64,000 nt of DNA from Flavobacteriales bacterium (GCA_020635395.1 JACJZV010000001.1:124001-188000), one strand, 5' to 3'; counted from the first letter of the stretch, positions 26,965 through 35,972 are shown. Notes: a model not told the origin generated them from the letters alone. Made by a program: numbers and translations.

Positions 26965-27564
26965 ATGAAAAAGAGTATTATTTTAACATTGTTTATCGCT
27001 GTTTTCGCAGTAAGTGCATTCTCGCAAAACACCGTGAAGAAAACAGAAAATAAAAAAGATTCATTCGACATTGTTCAAATTTATATTGATTCGGTAACCG
27101 GCGATACCATGTTTTATTACAAATTTGAGGAAGTGGTAATAAAGGATTTTCAGACACCCGAGCAACGTGCTGAATATGCCAAGCTTAAACGAAACGTCAA
27201 AAAAGTATTGCCTTATGCCAAACTTGCAGCCTTTCGTATTCAACTAATGGAAGACAACTTGGCCATGATAAGCGACCCCAAGGCTAAAGAAAAATACATT
27301 AAAGAAACAGAAAAAGCCATAAAAGACGAATTCATGGAAACCATGAAAAACTTCTCTCGTTCGCAAGGTTTGCTGATGATAAAACTCATACACCGAGAAA
27401 CCGGAAAAACCACCTACGAAATACTAAAAGGCTACCGTGGCAGCACCGAAACATTCTATTGGAGCATGTTTGCCAAAATGTATGGTGCCGATATAAAAAT
27501 GGAATACGACCCCATTGTCGATTACCAAATCGACTTGATTATTCGGTCGTTGAACATGGAGTAG
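26965..27564 (+). CDS. DUF4294 domain protein, exported
   Basis: A 199-aa protein with a signal peptide (MKKSIILTLFIAVFAVSAFSQ) followed by the DUF4294 core: FYYKFEEVVIKDFQTPEQRAEY near residue 52, then KVLPYAKLA, MKNFSRSQGLLMIKLIHRETG and GSTETFYWSMFAKMYGADIK. The family is near-universal in Bacteroidota and of unknown role; a periplasmic or outer-membrane location follows from the signal. It stands alone. Confidence 0.82.
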   Translation: MKKSIILTLFIAVFAVSAFSQNTVKKTENKKDSFDIVQIYIDSVTGDTMFYYKFEEVVIKDFQTPEQRAEYAKLKRNVKKVLPYAKLAAFRIQLMEDNLAMISDPKAKEKYIKETEKAIKDEFMETMKNFSRSQGLLMIKLIHRETGKTTYEILKGYRGSTETFYWSMFAKMYGADIKMEYDPIVDYQIDLIIRSLNME

Positions 27565-27762
27565 CAGGGTCATCTTTTTGTCATTTAGCCTTGATGAATT
27601 TGCAAAATGACAGAATGGCTCAGAGTTTTGATGTAATAAAAACCATCATTATGAAATCATCAATCTGGGCTTTTTTATTTAATTTTCCATTTATTTCGAA
27701 CTCAAGGCCCGTCAACAGAACCGGTAAAACAAGGAATAGAAAATGGCCTCATTAAAAATTAA

Positions 27763-28506
27763 ATGAACATGAAAAAGCATATTAAAAGTTTGTGGTTATT
27801 GGGGTTCGTTTATCTACCTAGTATGGTTTTTGGTATTCGTGTCGTTGACCTAAAAACAAATCTATTATCACCCCGGACGGATCAATATATTTATTCTCCT
27901 GCGGAAGTTACCTTTGAATATAGGGTGTATAATCAAGGTCCAGATACACTTTTCCCAACAGACACTTTTTTTGGTGCGGTTATATACTATGATAGCAGTC
28001 GGCCAAGAGCAAAAAATATCTATCAACCAGTAGGAAGAATAATTGTACCTGGCGATTCCATTGATTTTAAAACAGTTCGGTATTTTAATTTACCTCAATC
28101 CGACCCAAAATTAATCGCATACGTTTTTGTCAATTGCCGTGGAAATGAACCAGTTAAAGGAGATAATCGCTGGTTAAGTGGGGAGTTTCACAATACGATA
28201 GCTGATAATTCGGCGTATGTAAGGCTAAAACACATAGGAAGCAAAAATTTGGGCATTCATACCATAAAGGATGGAGTTCAAATTTACCCTAACCCGAGCA
28301 ATGGCTTGGTCTATTTTGTGAGTAAAGATATTGAAATTAGGCAGTGCAAATTATTCAATAAATTTGGTGTAGAAGTAGAGGTAAATCAAATTCAAAATGA
28401 TTCTGGTTGGGTTTTGGATATTTCCAGTTTATCAAGTGACTTGTACTTTATCAAAATCGAAACTAACGAAGGAATCATAGAAAAGAAAATTTTAAAAATA
28501 GAATAA
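27763..28506 (+). CDS. Small T9SS-secreted protein (type A sorting domain)
   Basis: A 247-aa protein with a signal peptide, an Ig-like beta domain (about 20-155, with VYNQGPDTLFPTDTF) and a C-terminal type A sorting domain beginning GVQIYPNPSNGLVYF and ending KKILKIE. Two near-adjacent Met codons are possible starts; I use the first. The gene is followed two bases later by a related gene. The function is unknown; extracellular or surface location is inferred from the sorting domain. Confidence 0.78.
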   Translation: MNMKKHIKSLWLLGFVYLPSMVFGIRVVDLKTNLLSPRTDQYIYSPAEVTFEYRVYNQGPDTLFPTDTFFGAVIYYDSSRPRAKNIYQPVGRIIVPGDSIDFKTVRYFNLPQSDPKLIAYVFVNCRGNEPVKGDNRWLSGEFHNTIADNSAYVRLKHIGSKNLGIHTIKDGVQIYPNPSNGLVYFVSKDIEIRQCKLFNKFGVEVEVNQIQNDSGWVLDISSLSSDLYFIKIETNEGIIEKKILKIE

Positions 28507-28508
28507 AC

Positions 28509-29228
28509 ATGAAAACAAGACAAAAACTATTAATGCTGCTGATGCTATTGCAATCGGCAGCATTTGCACAGCGGGTTGTAGATGCCATTCCGGTTATTCT
28601 GTCACCACCAGAGGGATATACATTTAGAAGTCCAAGTGTTGAACGAATAAAGGTTGGTATAATCAATTTGGGGACAGACACTATAAAAAATCACGATGGA
28701 TTTAGCATGAAATTCAAATTTGGAGGAGTGAATCCGTCTCCAAAGTTTGAAACTTTTGGTAGATGGGTTTCTCCTGGTGACACATTTATTTACGAGCAGG
28801 ATATTAAGGTAAACTGGGTCGGAAACGTTGATAGCAGCCCAATGTGTGCAGAAGTGACAATTTTTAATTGGAACAGAGGGCAATCTGATAGCCTTGTTAT
28901 AGAAACCGGAAAGGAGAAAGAAAACAACAAAGTTTGCCAAAATACCAATCACCGAGATTCTACGTCAAAGGTTGGAATTTTAGGAGAGGAATTAACAAAT
29001 CAGATAATATTTCCTAATCCAGTTAACGGTAACTTTATTCACTTTAAAAGAGAAGTTTCGAGTGTAAAGGTGCTTGATTTTCTCGGTAAGGAAGTTATTA
29101 ATTATCGAGAAGAACTAGGGCTCGGCCTTAACAAGATTGAAATAGCAAATTTGCCAAATGGTGTTTACTTCGTAATGTATCAAATGGGTGTAAAATCATA
29201 TACTTCCAAAATAATTGTTAATAGATAA
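28509..29228 (+). CDS. Small T9SS-secreted protein, tandem relative
   Basis: A 239-aa protein organised like its upstream neighbour: signal peptide (ending SAAFAQ), a beta domain with the same INLGTDTIKNHDGF-type element, and a type A sorting tail (QIIFPNPVNGNFIHF to the end). The shared motif pattern 'G.DT....D.F' and adjacency indicate an old tandem duplication with strong divergence. It is probably co-transcribed with 27763-28506. Confidence 0.76.
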   Translation: MKTRQKLLMLLMLLQSAAFAQRVVDAIPVILSPPEGYTFRSPSVERIKVGIINLGTDTIKNHDGFSMKFKFGGVNPSPKFETFGRWVSPGDTFIYEQDIKVNWVGNVDSSPMCAEVTIFNWNRGQSDSLVIETGKEKENNKVCQNTNHRDSTSKVGILGEELTNQIIFPNPVNGNFIHFKREVSSVKVLDFLGKEVINYREELGLGLNKIEIANLPNGVYFVMYQMGVKSYTSKIIVNR

Positions 29229-29258
29229 ACCCCAAAAACACCTCAACAAAAAATGCCG

Positions 29259-29266
29259 TAGCTTTG
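29259..29266 (+). promoter_or_regulatory. -7 box TAGCTTTG for bshB1
   Basis: A perfect TAnnTTTG match ending eleven bases before the ATG of bshB1, predicting a leader of only about six bases. Confidence 0.5.
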
Positions 29267-29276
29267 TTAACTCACT

Positions 29277-30002
29277 ATGGCAGCAGAAAAACTTGATATT
29301 TTAGCCTTTGCGGCTCATCCTGACGATGCAGAATTGGCCTGTAGCGGTACGCTGCTAAAGCACGTTAAACAGGGCAAGAAAGTGGGTGTGGTTGATTTAA
29401 CTCAAGGAGATTTAGGCACCCGCGGAACGGTAGATATCCGGATGAAGGAAGCAGAAGATTCTGCTAAAATTTTGGGTCTTACGGTTCGGGAAAACCTAAA
29501 AATGCCTGATGGTTTTTTTGAAGAAACGAATGAGAATTTGCTCAAAATTATTTCAGCAATAAGAAAATATAAACCAGAAATTGTGTTGGCCAACGCCGTT
29601 GAAGACAGACATCCTGACCATGGACGTGGTGGAAAAATTGTGTCGAGAGCCTGTTTTTTAAGCGGATTGAGGAGAATTGAGACCCGAGCAGATGGGGAAA
29701 TTCAACAACCGTGGAGACCCAAAAATGTGTATCACTACATTCAATTTCGATATATAAAACCTGATTTTGTGGTAGATATTTCCGGCGAGTGGGAGCAAAA
29801 GGTGGCAGCAATAAAGGCATTTAAAAGTCAATTCTACAATCCGGAATCGGATGAACCTGCCACACTAATTGCTTCCGAAAATTTTATGCGTTATATAGAA
29901 GCAAGGGCTTTAGAAATGGGTTCGGTAGGAGAGGTAAAATATGGAGAAGGTTTTACAGTAGAGCGACCGATTTTGGTCAACGATTTGTTCAATTTGGGGT
30001 AA
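29277..30002 (+). CDS. bshB1: Bacillithiol biosynthesis deacetylase BshB1
   Basis: BshB1 removes the acetyl group from GlcNAc-malate in bacillithiol synthesis. The 241-aa PIG-L/LmbE-fold protein has the zinc motif AHPDDAE (residues 13-19), the DLTQGDLGTRGT loop and the second motif DRHPDHGRGG. Length and the YIEARALEMGS segment fit BshB1 rather than a general LmbE protein. The other bacillithiol genes are not in the window. Confidence 0.93.
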   Translation: MAAEKLDILAFAAHPDDAELACSGTLLKHVKQGKKVGVVDLTQGDLGTRGTVDIRMKEAEDSAKILGLTVRENLKMPDGFFEETNENLLKIISAIRKYKPEIVLANAVEDRHPDHGRGGKIVSRACFLSGLRRIETRADGEIQQPWRPKNVYHYIQFRYIKPDFVVDISGEWEQKVAAIKAFKSQFYNPESDEPATLIASENFMRYIEARALEMGSVGEVKYGEGFTVERPILVNDLFNLG

Positions 30003-30097
30003 AATATTTTTGACCCCTATCGGTTAACTTTTGTCGATTTAACTTTTATAACCAAAAAATTATTGCAAAACTTTGAAGCAATCAATTGGCAAAAGCA

Positions 30098-30862
30098 ATG
30101 AGATTGAGAAGAAAGTATGCAATTGTTTTGAGTGTGGTTGCACTTATTAGCATGGCATTTACACAGGGTACAGAACCCACGGCAGAGGAGATAATAAAAA
30201 AAATGGAGGCCAAGTTGACTTCGCCTCAAATGACTGCCCAAATGAAAATAACCACCATTCGCCCTAAAAAAACCAAAACAATGGAGGTAAAAGTGTGGCA
30301 AAAAGGCACAACCAATAGTATGACGTTGATTTTGTCTCCCGAACGCGATAAAGGAACGGTTTACCTAAAAAAGGGAAGTGAAATGTGGAACTATTTGCCC
30401 AATATAAACAAAACTGTAAAATTGCCGATGTCCATTCTCAGTCAAGGCTTTATGGGGTCTGATATTTCTGGAGAAGAGGTAATGAATGGAAGTGCCTTGT
30501 CGAAAGATTTTACCCATAAAAAATTAGGCAAGGACACCATTTCCGGAAAGGCATGCTATAAAATTGAATCGAAACCCAAGCCGGGTTCTTCTATTTTATG
30601 GAGCAAAGTAGAAAGCTGGGTAGATGTGAAAGATTATCTATCTATGAAAACCAAGATATATGATGAAGATGGAAAACTGCTCAGCACCATTACCAGCAGC
30701 GAGGTAAAAATGCTCGGAGGTAAAATGATTCCGACAAAAATCACGATAGTTCCTTCGGGAAAGACAGGCTATAGCACTATCGTGCAATACATTTCAATGG
30801 ATGTGACAACCGCCATTCGCGATGATTTTTTCACTGTAGATAACATGAAAAAGGTAAAATAG
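30098..30862 (+). CDS. LolA-like outer membrane lipoprotein-sorting protein
   Basis: A 254-aa exported protein with a signal peptide and the LolA/LolB-type half-barrel pattern: AEEIIKKMEAKLTSPQMTAQMK, then VYLKKGSEMWNYLPNINKTVKLP and SKVESWVDVKDYLSMKTKIYD. Such COG2834-type proteins bind lipid or lipoprotein acyl chains in the periplasm. It starts at ATG 30098 and is followed three bases later by two FtsX-type permeases and an ATPase, so it is probably the periplasmic partner of that exporter. Confidence 0.82.
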   Translation: MRLRRKYAIVLSVVALISMAFTQGTEPTAEEIIKKMEAKLTSPQMTAQMKITTIRPKKTKTMEVKVWQKGTTNSMTLILSPERDKGTVYLKKGSEMWNYLPNINKTVKLPMSILSQGFMGSDISGEEVMNGSALSKDFTHKKLGKDTISGKACYKIESKPKPGSSILWSKVESWVDVKDYLSMKTKIYDEDGKLLSTITSSEVKMLGGKMIPTKITIVPSGKTGYSTIVQYISMDVTTAIRDDFFTVDNMKKVK

Positions 30863-30865
30863 ACC

Positions 30866-32083
30866 ATGATATTTAAACTTGCGTGGCGAAATATCTGGCG
30901 AAACAAGAGGCGAACGTTTATTACTGCCGCCATGATTGTTATGGCCGTAATGTTGAGCATTGTTATGCAAAGTGTTCAACGCGGGGTGTACGATAAAAAC
31001 ATCGAAAACCTCGTCAATTTTACCACGGGGTTTATTCAAATTAATGCCATAGGTCATCAAGAGGATATGAGCCTCGAAACCTCGGTGGAAGTTTCGGATG
31101 AGTTGATAGAGAAAATTTCAAAAACAGAGGGAGTAAGCAAAGTCTTTCCAAAAATTCAAACAGGTGGTTTGTTGGCCAACGATAGCAACAGCAAACCCGT
31201 TATTATACTTGGTTTTGATACGAAATTGGAGAAAGACCAAACCGATTTACCCAAAAAAGTGATTGCCGGAAGCTATTTTTCTGAAAATAGCAACGGAATA
31301 CTCGTGTCTTCCGGTTTGGCAAGTTTGATGAACATCTATCCGGGAGATAGCCTAATTATCTTATCGCAAGGTTATGAAGAAAGCAGTGCCAACGGAATAT
31401 TTAAAGTAGAAGGCATTGTAGAATTAGGTTCTCCGGAGTTGAACAAACGTACAGTGTATATGACGTTGCAAACCGCTCAGGAATTGTTTTATTTAGATGG
31501 AATGGCCACCAATTTAGCCATTAAGTTAGATAATAACAGAAACTTTCAGTCGGTGGCTGATGAGTTGACTTCAACACTTGATACTGCTGAATACGAGGTG
31601 AAAACATGGAAACAGTTGACCCCGGAATTGGCACAATTGGTTGATGGCGACAAAGCCAGTGGGATGTTGGTGATGATGGTATTATACCTCATTATTTCAT
31701 TTGGTGTATTTGGCACTATATTGATGATGCTTGCCGAACGAAAACGAGAATTTGGAGTAGTTACCTCAATAGGTATGAAAAGAAGCCGATTGGCGTTGGT
31801 GGTAGTGCTGGAAAACTTTATCATCTCCATCATGGGAGCCTTTATTGGCTCCGTAATTGCCTGGCCAATTATTGCCGTTTTGAAAGCAAAACCCATCAGC
31901 CTGGCAGGCGATATGAAAGAAGCCTACGAAAAACTGGGTTTCGAACCCGTAATAACAGCCGATTTTTATACGGATGCCTTTATTAACAATGCCTCGCAGG
32001 TTTTTATAATTGCCATTTTACTCTCCATCTATCCATTGATTAAAATAATGAAAATAAAGCCCATTGAATATTTAAGAGCGTGA
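30866..32083 (+). CDS. ABC transporter permease, FtsX/MacB/LolE type (first)
   Basis: A 405-aa permease with one N-terminal helix after the Bacteroidota-type start MIFKLAWRNIWRNKRRTF, a large periplasmic domain (about 45-265) and three C-terminal helices (the first containing MMVLYLIISFGVFGTILMM). The ending IKIMKIKPIEYLRA is typical of the FtsX-like domain. It pairs with the next permease, whose GTG start overlaps this stop (GTGA). The substrate is unknown; the LolA-like neighbour suggests lipoproteins or lipids. Confidence 0.86.
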   Translation: MIFKLAWRNIWRNKRRTFITAAMIVMAVMLSIVMQSVQRGVYDKNIENLVNFTTGFIQINAIGHQEDMSLETSVEVSDELIEKISKTEGVSKVFPKIQTGGLLANDSNSKPVIILGFDTKLEKDQTDLPKKVIAGSYFSENSNGILVSSGLASLMNIYPGDSLIILSQGYEESSANGIFKVEGIVELGSPELNKRTVYMTLQTAQELFYLDGMATNLAIKLDNNRNFQSVADELTSTLDTAEYEVKTWKQLTPELAQLVDGDKASGMLVMMVLYLIISFGVFGTILMMLAERKREFGVVTSIGMKRSRLALVVVLENFIISIMGAFIGSVIAWPIIAVLKAKPISLAGDMKEAYEKLGFEPVITADFYTDAFINNASQVFIIAILLSIYPLIKIMKIKPIEYLRA

Positions 32084-33294
32084 TTTTACAGATAGCTTGG
32101 CGAAATATATGGAGAAATAAAAACCGCAGTTTGGTGGTATTTTTTGCAGTGGTTGTAGCTACAGTTGCTGTTTTGTTTATGATGGCATTTTCATGGGGAA
32201 TGACTGAAAGCCGTGTGAGGGATATTATTGAAAAAGAAATTGGCCACATTCAAATTGCCGATACCAATTTTGTAGAAAAACAAGAAGCCAAATACACTGT
32301 AAACAGCATCAACAAAATAGACAAATTACTAAAAGCCGACAAACGGTTGAAAGTATACTCACGCCGCGTTGCCACAAACGCCATGGCCTCTACTTCACGC
32401 AATATGTTTCCGGTGGAGGTGCTTGGGGTAAATAAACAGGAAGAATTGGCGGCACTAAATCTTGATAAAAGTATGGTTGAGGGCAGTTTTTTTTCTGAAA
32501 CAAACTATACCTCAGCAGTTATTGGAGAAGATTTGGCAGAGGAGCTAAAACTGAAAATCAATGATAGATTTTATCTAAAATTTCAATCTGTAAATGGACA
32601 ATTGGTAGAAGAATTGGTAAAAATAAGCGGCATTTTTAAAACAAATAATTCAAAATACAACAAAACAACCTTGTTTGTGCCAATAGATAGATTACGTGCA
32701 AAATTGGGCATAAACAACGGATACAACCAAGTGATAATGCTTGCCAAAGATGATGGAGATTTAACAAGCATAGTAAATGATTATAAAATCGACTCAGCCA
32801 ATGCAGTTCGTAGCTGGAAAGAAATTTCTCCGGAAGTAGCCATTGCCATTGATTCATTTGATAAATCGATGATGATAATTGTTTTCATTTTCTTTTTTGC
32901 CGTGGCCATGGTGGTGGTAAACATTATGCTAATGGCTGTTTTAGAACGTGTTAGAGAGCTTGGAATGCTGATGGCTGTAGGTATGAACAAATTGCGGGTT
33001 TTTGGAATGATTATGCTCGAAACGGTTTTTTTAGCACTCATTGGGTTGCCCGTGGGTATGTTTTTATCCAAGTTATTAATAGACTCTACCGGCAAATCAG
33101 GCATAAACCTAACCAAAATGTATGGTGAAGGATTTTCTGCCATGGGGTATGACAGCATTATCTACCCGAGTTTGCCAACAAAAATCTATATAAATTTGGC
33201 CATAACCGTTTTAATCATCGTAATGCTGGCGGCCATTTTGCCGGCTTATAGAGCTGTTAGACTTCGTCCGGCAGAAGCCGTTCGACAATTGTAA
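32080..33294 (+). CDS. ABC transporter permease, FtsX/MacB/LolE type (second)
   Basis: A 404-aa permease with the same plan as the first: an N-terminal helix after IAWRNIWRNKNRS, a periplasmic domain, and three C-terminal helices ending AVRLRPAEAVRQL. It starts at a GTG overlapping the previous stop by four bases. The two permeases differ clearly, so a LolCE-like heterodimer is likely. It is followed after 19 bases by the ATPase. Confidence 0.86.
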   Translation: MILQIAWRNIWRNKNRSLVVFFAVVVATVAVLFMMAFSWGMTESRVRDIIEKEIGHIQIADTNFVEKQEAKYTVNSINKIDKLLKADKRLKVYSRRVATNAMASTSRNMFPVEVLGVNKQEELAALNLDKSMVEGSFFSETNYTSAVIGEDLAEELKLKINDRFYLKFQSVNGQLVEELVKISGIFKTNNSKYNKTTLFVPIDRLRAKLGINNGYNQVIMLAKDDGDLTSIVNDYKIDSANAVRSWKEISPEVAIAIDSFDKSMMIIVFIFFFAVAMVVVNIMLMAVLERVRELGMLMAVGMNKLRVFGMIMLETVFLALIGLPVGMFLSKLLIDSTGKSGINLTKMYGEGFSAMGYDSIIYPSLPTKIYINLAITVLIIVMLAAILPAYRAVRLRPAEAVRQL

Positions 33295-33313
33295 AATGTG
33301 AAAGAGAGGAGAA

Positions 33314-34000
33314 ATGAATGTTATTGAAACCCATAAGTTAAGCAAAGTTTATGCATCAAAATCAGCGGTTGATGTGAATGCATTGAACCAAGTAGATTTG
33401 GTAATAGAAAAAGGGGAATTTACAGCCATTGTGGGGCCAAGCGGTAGCGGAAAAACAACGTTGCTCAATATTATTGGCGGCTTGGATCATGCCACGAGCG
33501 GAGCTACAAAGGTTGGTGGAACGGATATTAGTCAACTTTCAGACAATCAATTAATTGATTTCAGGTTAAAAAATATTGGTTTTGTTTTTCAGGCCTACAA
33601 TCTCATTCCGGTACTTTCGGCCAAAGAAAATGTGGAGTTTATCATGCTGATGCAAAAGTTTCCGAAAAAGGAAAGAGAGGATAGAGCAATTGATTTGCTC
33701 AAATCTGTGGGTTTAGAAGAACACATAGACAAAAGACCATTACAAATGAGTGGGGGGCAACAGCAACGGGTGGCCGTGGCACGGGCGTTGGCCAGCAAGC
33801 CTCAGTTTGTATTGGCCGATGAGCCTACTGCAAATCTCGACTCCAAATCAACCGCCAACTTGCTTGATATTATGGCCAAATTAAACCAAGAGGAGGAAAT
33901 GACCTTTGTATTCTCTACCCACGACCAACGGGTTATTGACCGAGCACGAAGAGTTATAACCCTTGAAGACGGCAAAATTGTGCATGACGAAAGAAGATAA
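33314..34000 (+). CDS. ABC transporter ATP-binding protein, LolD/MacB type
   Basis: A 228-aa ATPase with Walker A GPSGSGKTT (residues 41-49), the Q-loop in VFQAYNLIPVLSAKENVEF, signature MSGGQQQRVAVARAL, Walker B LADEPTANLD and H-loop STHD. The LIPVLSAKENVE form is typical of the LolD/MacB/FtsE group that works with FtsX-type permeases by mechanotransmission. GAGGAG precedes the ATG. The stop overlaps the bioY start (TAATG). Confidence 0.93.
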   Translation: MNVIETHKLSKVYASKSAVDVNALNQVDLVIEKGEFTAIVGPSGSGKTTLLNIIGGLDHATSGATKVGGTDISQLSDNQLIDFRLKNIGFVFQAYNLIPVLSAKENVEFIMLMQKFPKKEREDRAIDLLKSVGLEEHIDKRPLQMSGGQQQRVAVARALASKPQFVLADEPTANLDSKSTANLLDIMAKLNQEEEMTFVFSTHDQRVIDRARRVITLEDGKIVHDERR

Positions 34001-34518
34001 TGTTGAAGCAAAAAGCTATTCAATTTCTTCTCGCTTTTTTATCGATGATTTTGATAGCCCCGTTATCTATTTCGGTTTATGAAATACCCTTTACACTTCA
34101 AACCTTAATCATTTTTGCCAACATATTTTTCTTTAGAGAAATAGGCTTTTATGCCGTATTGGCCTATGTGGTGGTTGGTTTTGTTGGGCTTCCTGTTTGG
34201 AGCGGCTATCGGTCGGATACCCACATTTTGCACACCGTTTCGGCAGGGTTTGTTATTGGCTTTTTGGTGGTGTCGGCTCTGCTTCTTATTCTTGTTAAAA
34301 AAAAACCGGAAATGGTATTTTGGCAAATGGCTTACAGTTTGTGTGCTGCACACATAACACTGCTAATTTTTGCGTTTTGTTATAACGAATTTATGAATTT
34401 GCCGCCGCTGGATTTAGAAAAATTGTTCGTCAAATTTGTCCCGGTGGCAATGGTTAAAAGCCTTTTGGCAGCGGGTTTGGTTTATGCAATTAAAAGCTCT
34501 TCTATTTTGCCGGAATAA
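34000..34518 (+). CDS. bioY: BioY-family biotin transporter component
   Basis: A 172-aa membrane protein of the BioY (ECF S-component) type, with the motif IPFTLQTLIIFANIFFF, a helix leading to GFVGLPVWSGYRSD, and further helices. BioY binds biotin and can work alone or with an ECF module. It is slightly short for the family. The start overlaps the ABC ATPase stop, but LolD-type ATPases are not known ECF partners, so the linkage may be transcription only. The last 37 bases overlap the convergent rhodanese gene. Confidence 0.82.
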   Translation: MLKQKAIQFLLAFLSMILIAPLSISVYEIPFTLQTLIIFANIFFFREIGFYAVLAYVVVGFVGLPVWSGYRSDTHILHTVSAGFVIGFLVVSALLLILVKKKPEMVFWQMAYSLCAAHITLLIFAFCYNEFMNLPPLDLEKLFVKFVPVAMVKSLLAAGLVYAIKSSSILPE

Positions 34519-34802
34519 TTGAGTATGCCACCAATAAGATGATAAATGGAACTAAAACCCAACTGATCCATCAATTTTACTGCCGACTTGCTGCGAACGC
34601 CCAATGTGCAATACACCAAATAAAGTTGAGATTTGTCCAGTTCGTTTATTTTTTCCATCCAATTGCTATCCATCAAATCTAAATGAAGGGCGTTGGGCAA
34701 CCGAAACTGACTGAATTCATGTTTTGAGCGAACATCGATAATTATGCAATCGGTTGACTTTAAAAAATCAATGCACGAATCGGTATTTAGCTCAATAATC
34801 AT
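34482..34802 (-). CDS. Rhodanese-like domain protein
   Basis: A 106-aa single rhodanese domain: IIIDVRSKHEFSQFRLPNALHL at the N-terminus, active-site loop YCTLGVRSKSA with the catalytic Cys, and the closing LIGGILNYSG. Such domains carry persulfide sulfur. I use ATG 34802; a longer frame would add residues without family support. The 3' end overlaps the bioY 3' end on the other strand by 37 bases, and both C-termini fit their families. Confidence 0.87.
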   Translation of the reverse strand: MIIELNTDSCIDFLKSTDCIIIDVRSKHEFSQFRLPNALHLDLMDSNWMEKINELDKSQLYLVYCTLGVRSKSAVKLMDQLGFSSIYHLIGGILNYSGKIEELLIA

Positions 34803-34887
34803 GAAATACGGAGGTAGCGAAGTAAGGAATAAGGCAGCATAAAACAACTGACGGAAATCAGTTGTGCAACTGATTGTATTCTGATGA

Positions 34888-35913
34888 TTAGTAAGGGGCA
34901 GTTTTCAACTTTTGATAGTTTACCACTGTAATTGTAGCCTTATCCACCTCCACCAATCCATCTTTTTTAAACTCCGAAAGCATTCGAATGGCCGATTCTA
35001 CAGATGTCCCCGCAATTCCGGCCAAAGTTTCTCTTGAAATGGCCATGCTAAAAGGTTTTGAAGGGTCAGATGTATATGTGTCGGCCAAATAAATCAGGGC
35101 GTTAGCCACACGTTTTCTAACCGATTCGTATGCCAACTCCACAATTTTGTATTGCTGCACCAACAGGTTGTTGCTCAGCATTTTTATGAATTTTGAGGCT
35201 ACATCGGTCTCGCTTTCAATCAATTTTTTAAAATCATCGGTTGGGATAAGCAGTACTTTTGAATCTTCCAAAACTTCCGCATTTTCGGTAGTTTCGGTTT
35301 GTTGCAATACCGACCAATACCCAAAATAATCGCCGGGTTTTAGCAAGTCCAAGACCATCTCTTTTCCGTCAGAACTTAGTCGGGTAAGCTTTATTTTGCC
35401 ACTGATTAGCTTGTAAACATTGGTGGCAGTTTCGCCTTCATGGTACACCAATTCTTTGCGGTCGAATATTTTTTCGTAGCTGTTTTCAAAATCAAACGAA
35501 ACCTGATGTTGAGCAGATGTTGGTTTGGTATTTTGGCTAATAAGTTCATATTTTTTTAAGCGGTTTTCGATTGCCAAAAGCAAATCCGTTTCGTCAAAAG
35601 GTTTTACGATATAGTCGTCTGCACCCAAACTCATTCCCTTTCTAATGTCAACTTTTTCTGTTTTTGCAGTTAGAAAAATAAACGGAATACGCATGGTCAT
35701 TGGATTACGGCTAAGCATGTGAATAACGCCATAACCATCTAAATTGGGCATCATAATATCACACAAAATCAAATCAGGAAGATGCTCCTGAGCCAGAGCC
35801 ACGCCTTGTTTTCCGTCTTCGGCAGAAATAACATTGTATCCGTCCAATTCCAAAATTTCGGTAAGGTTTTCCCTGATTTCGAGGTTGTCCTCAACTACCA
35901 AAATCGTTTTCAT
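34888..35913 (-). CDS. Receiver domain fused to CRP/FNR-type regulator (FixJ-FixK-like fusion)
   Basis: A 341-aa response regulator. Residues 1-120 are a receiver with Glu8/Asp9, phospho-acceptor Asp52 (LILCDIMMP), Thr82 and Lys104. Residues about 145-255 are a cyclic-nucleotide-like beta roll. Residues about 260-335 are a CRP/FNR winged helix. The recognition helix SVESAIR keeps the Glu and Arg that read TGA in FNR and CRP; its Val before the Glu fits FNR rather than CRP. The N-terminal Fe-S cysteines of FNR are absent, the receiver taking their place. With the FixL-like kinase at 48947 and the cco genes between, I infer an oxygen-responsive activator. Two palindromes lie upstream. Confidence 0.9.
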   Translation of the reverse strand: MKTILVVEDNLEIRENLTEILELDGYNVISAEDGKQGVALAQEHLPDLILCDIMMPNLDGYGVIHMLSRNPMTMRIPFIFLTAKTEKVDIRKGMSLGADDYIVKPFDETDLLLAIENRLKKYELISQNTKPTSAQHQVSFDFENSYEKIFDRKELVYHEGETATNVYKLISGKIKLTRLSSDGKEMVLDLLKPGDYFGYWSVLQQTETTENAEVLEDSKVLLIPTDDFKKLIESETDVASKFIKMLSNNLLVQQYKIVELAYESVRKRVANALIYLADTYTSDPSKPFSMAISRETLAGIAGTSVESAIRMLSEFKKDGLVEVDKATITVVNYQKLKTAPY

Positions 35914-35933
35914 ATCAAAACTATTTTATGTTA

Positions 35934-35941
35934 CAAAGTTA
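35934..35941 (-). promoter_or_regulatory. -7 box TAACTTTG for the receiver-FNR gene
   Basis: On the minus strand TAACTTTG matches TAnnTTTG and predicts transcription from about 35929, giving a 16-base leader. A second candidate, TAGTTTTG (35923-35916), is only three bases from the ATG. Confidence 0.5.
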
Positions 35942-35960
35942 GCTACACAATCAAATTTTA

Positions 35961-35972
35961 TGATAAATATCA
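35961..35972. promoter_or_regulatory. FNR-like palindrome TGATAAATATCA
   Basis: TGAT-N4-ATCA is the core of the FNR/FixK consensus TTGAT-N4-ATCAA. It is centred about 37 bases before the predicted transcription start of the receiver-FNR gene, which suggests autoregulation. Confidence 0.55.

Noticed and set aside
27565..27762. A short open frame continuing across the end of the DUF4294 gene
   Set aside because: It mostly overlaps the DUF4294 gene in another frame, and its remaining part has no start context or family features.
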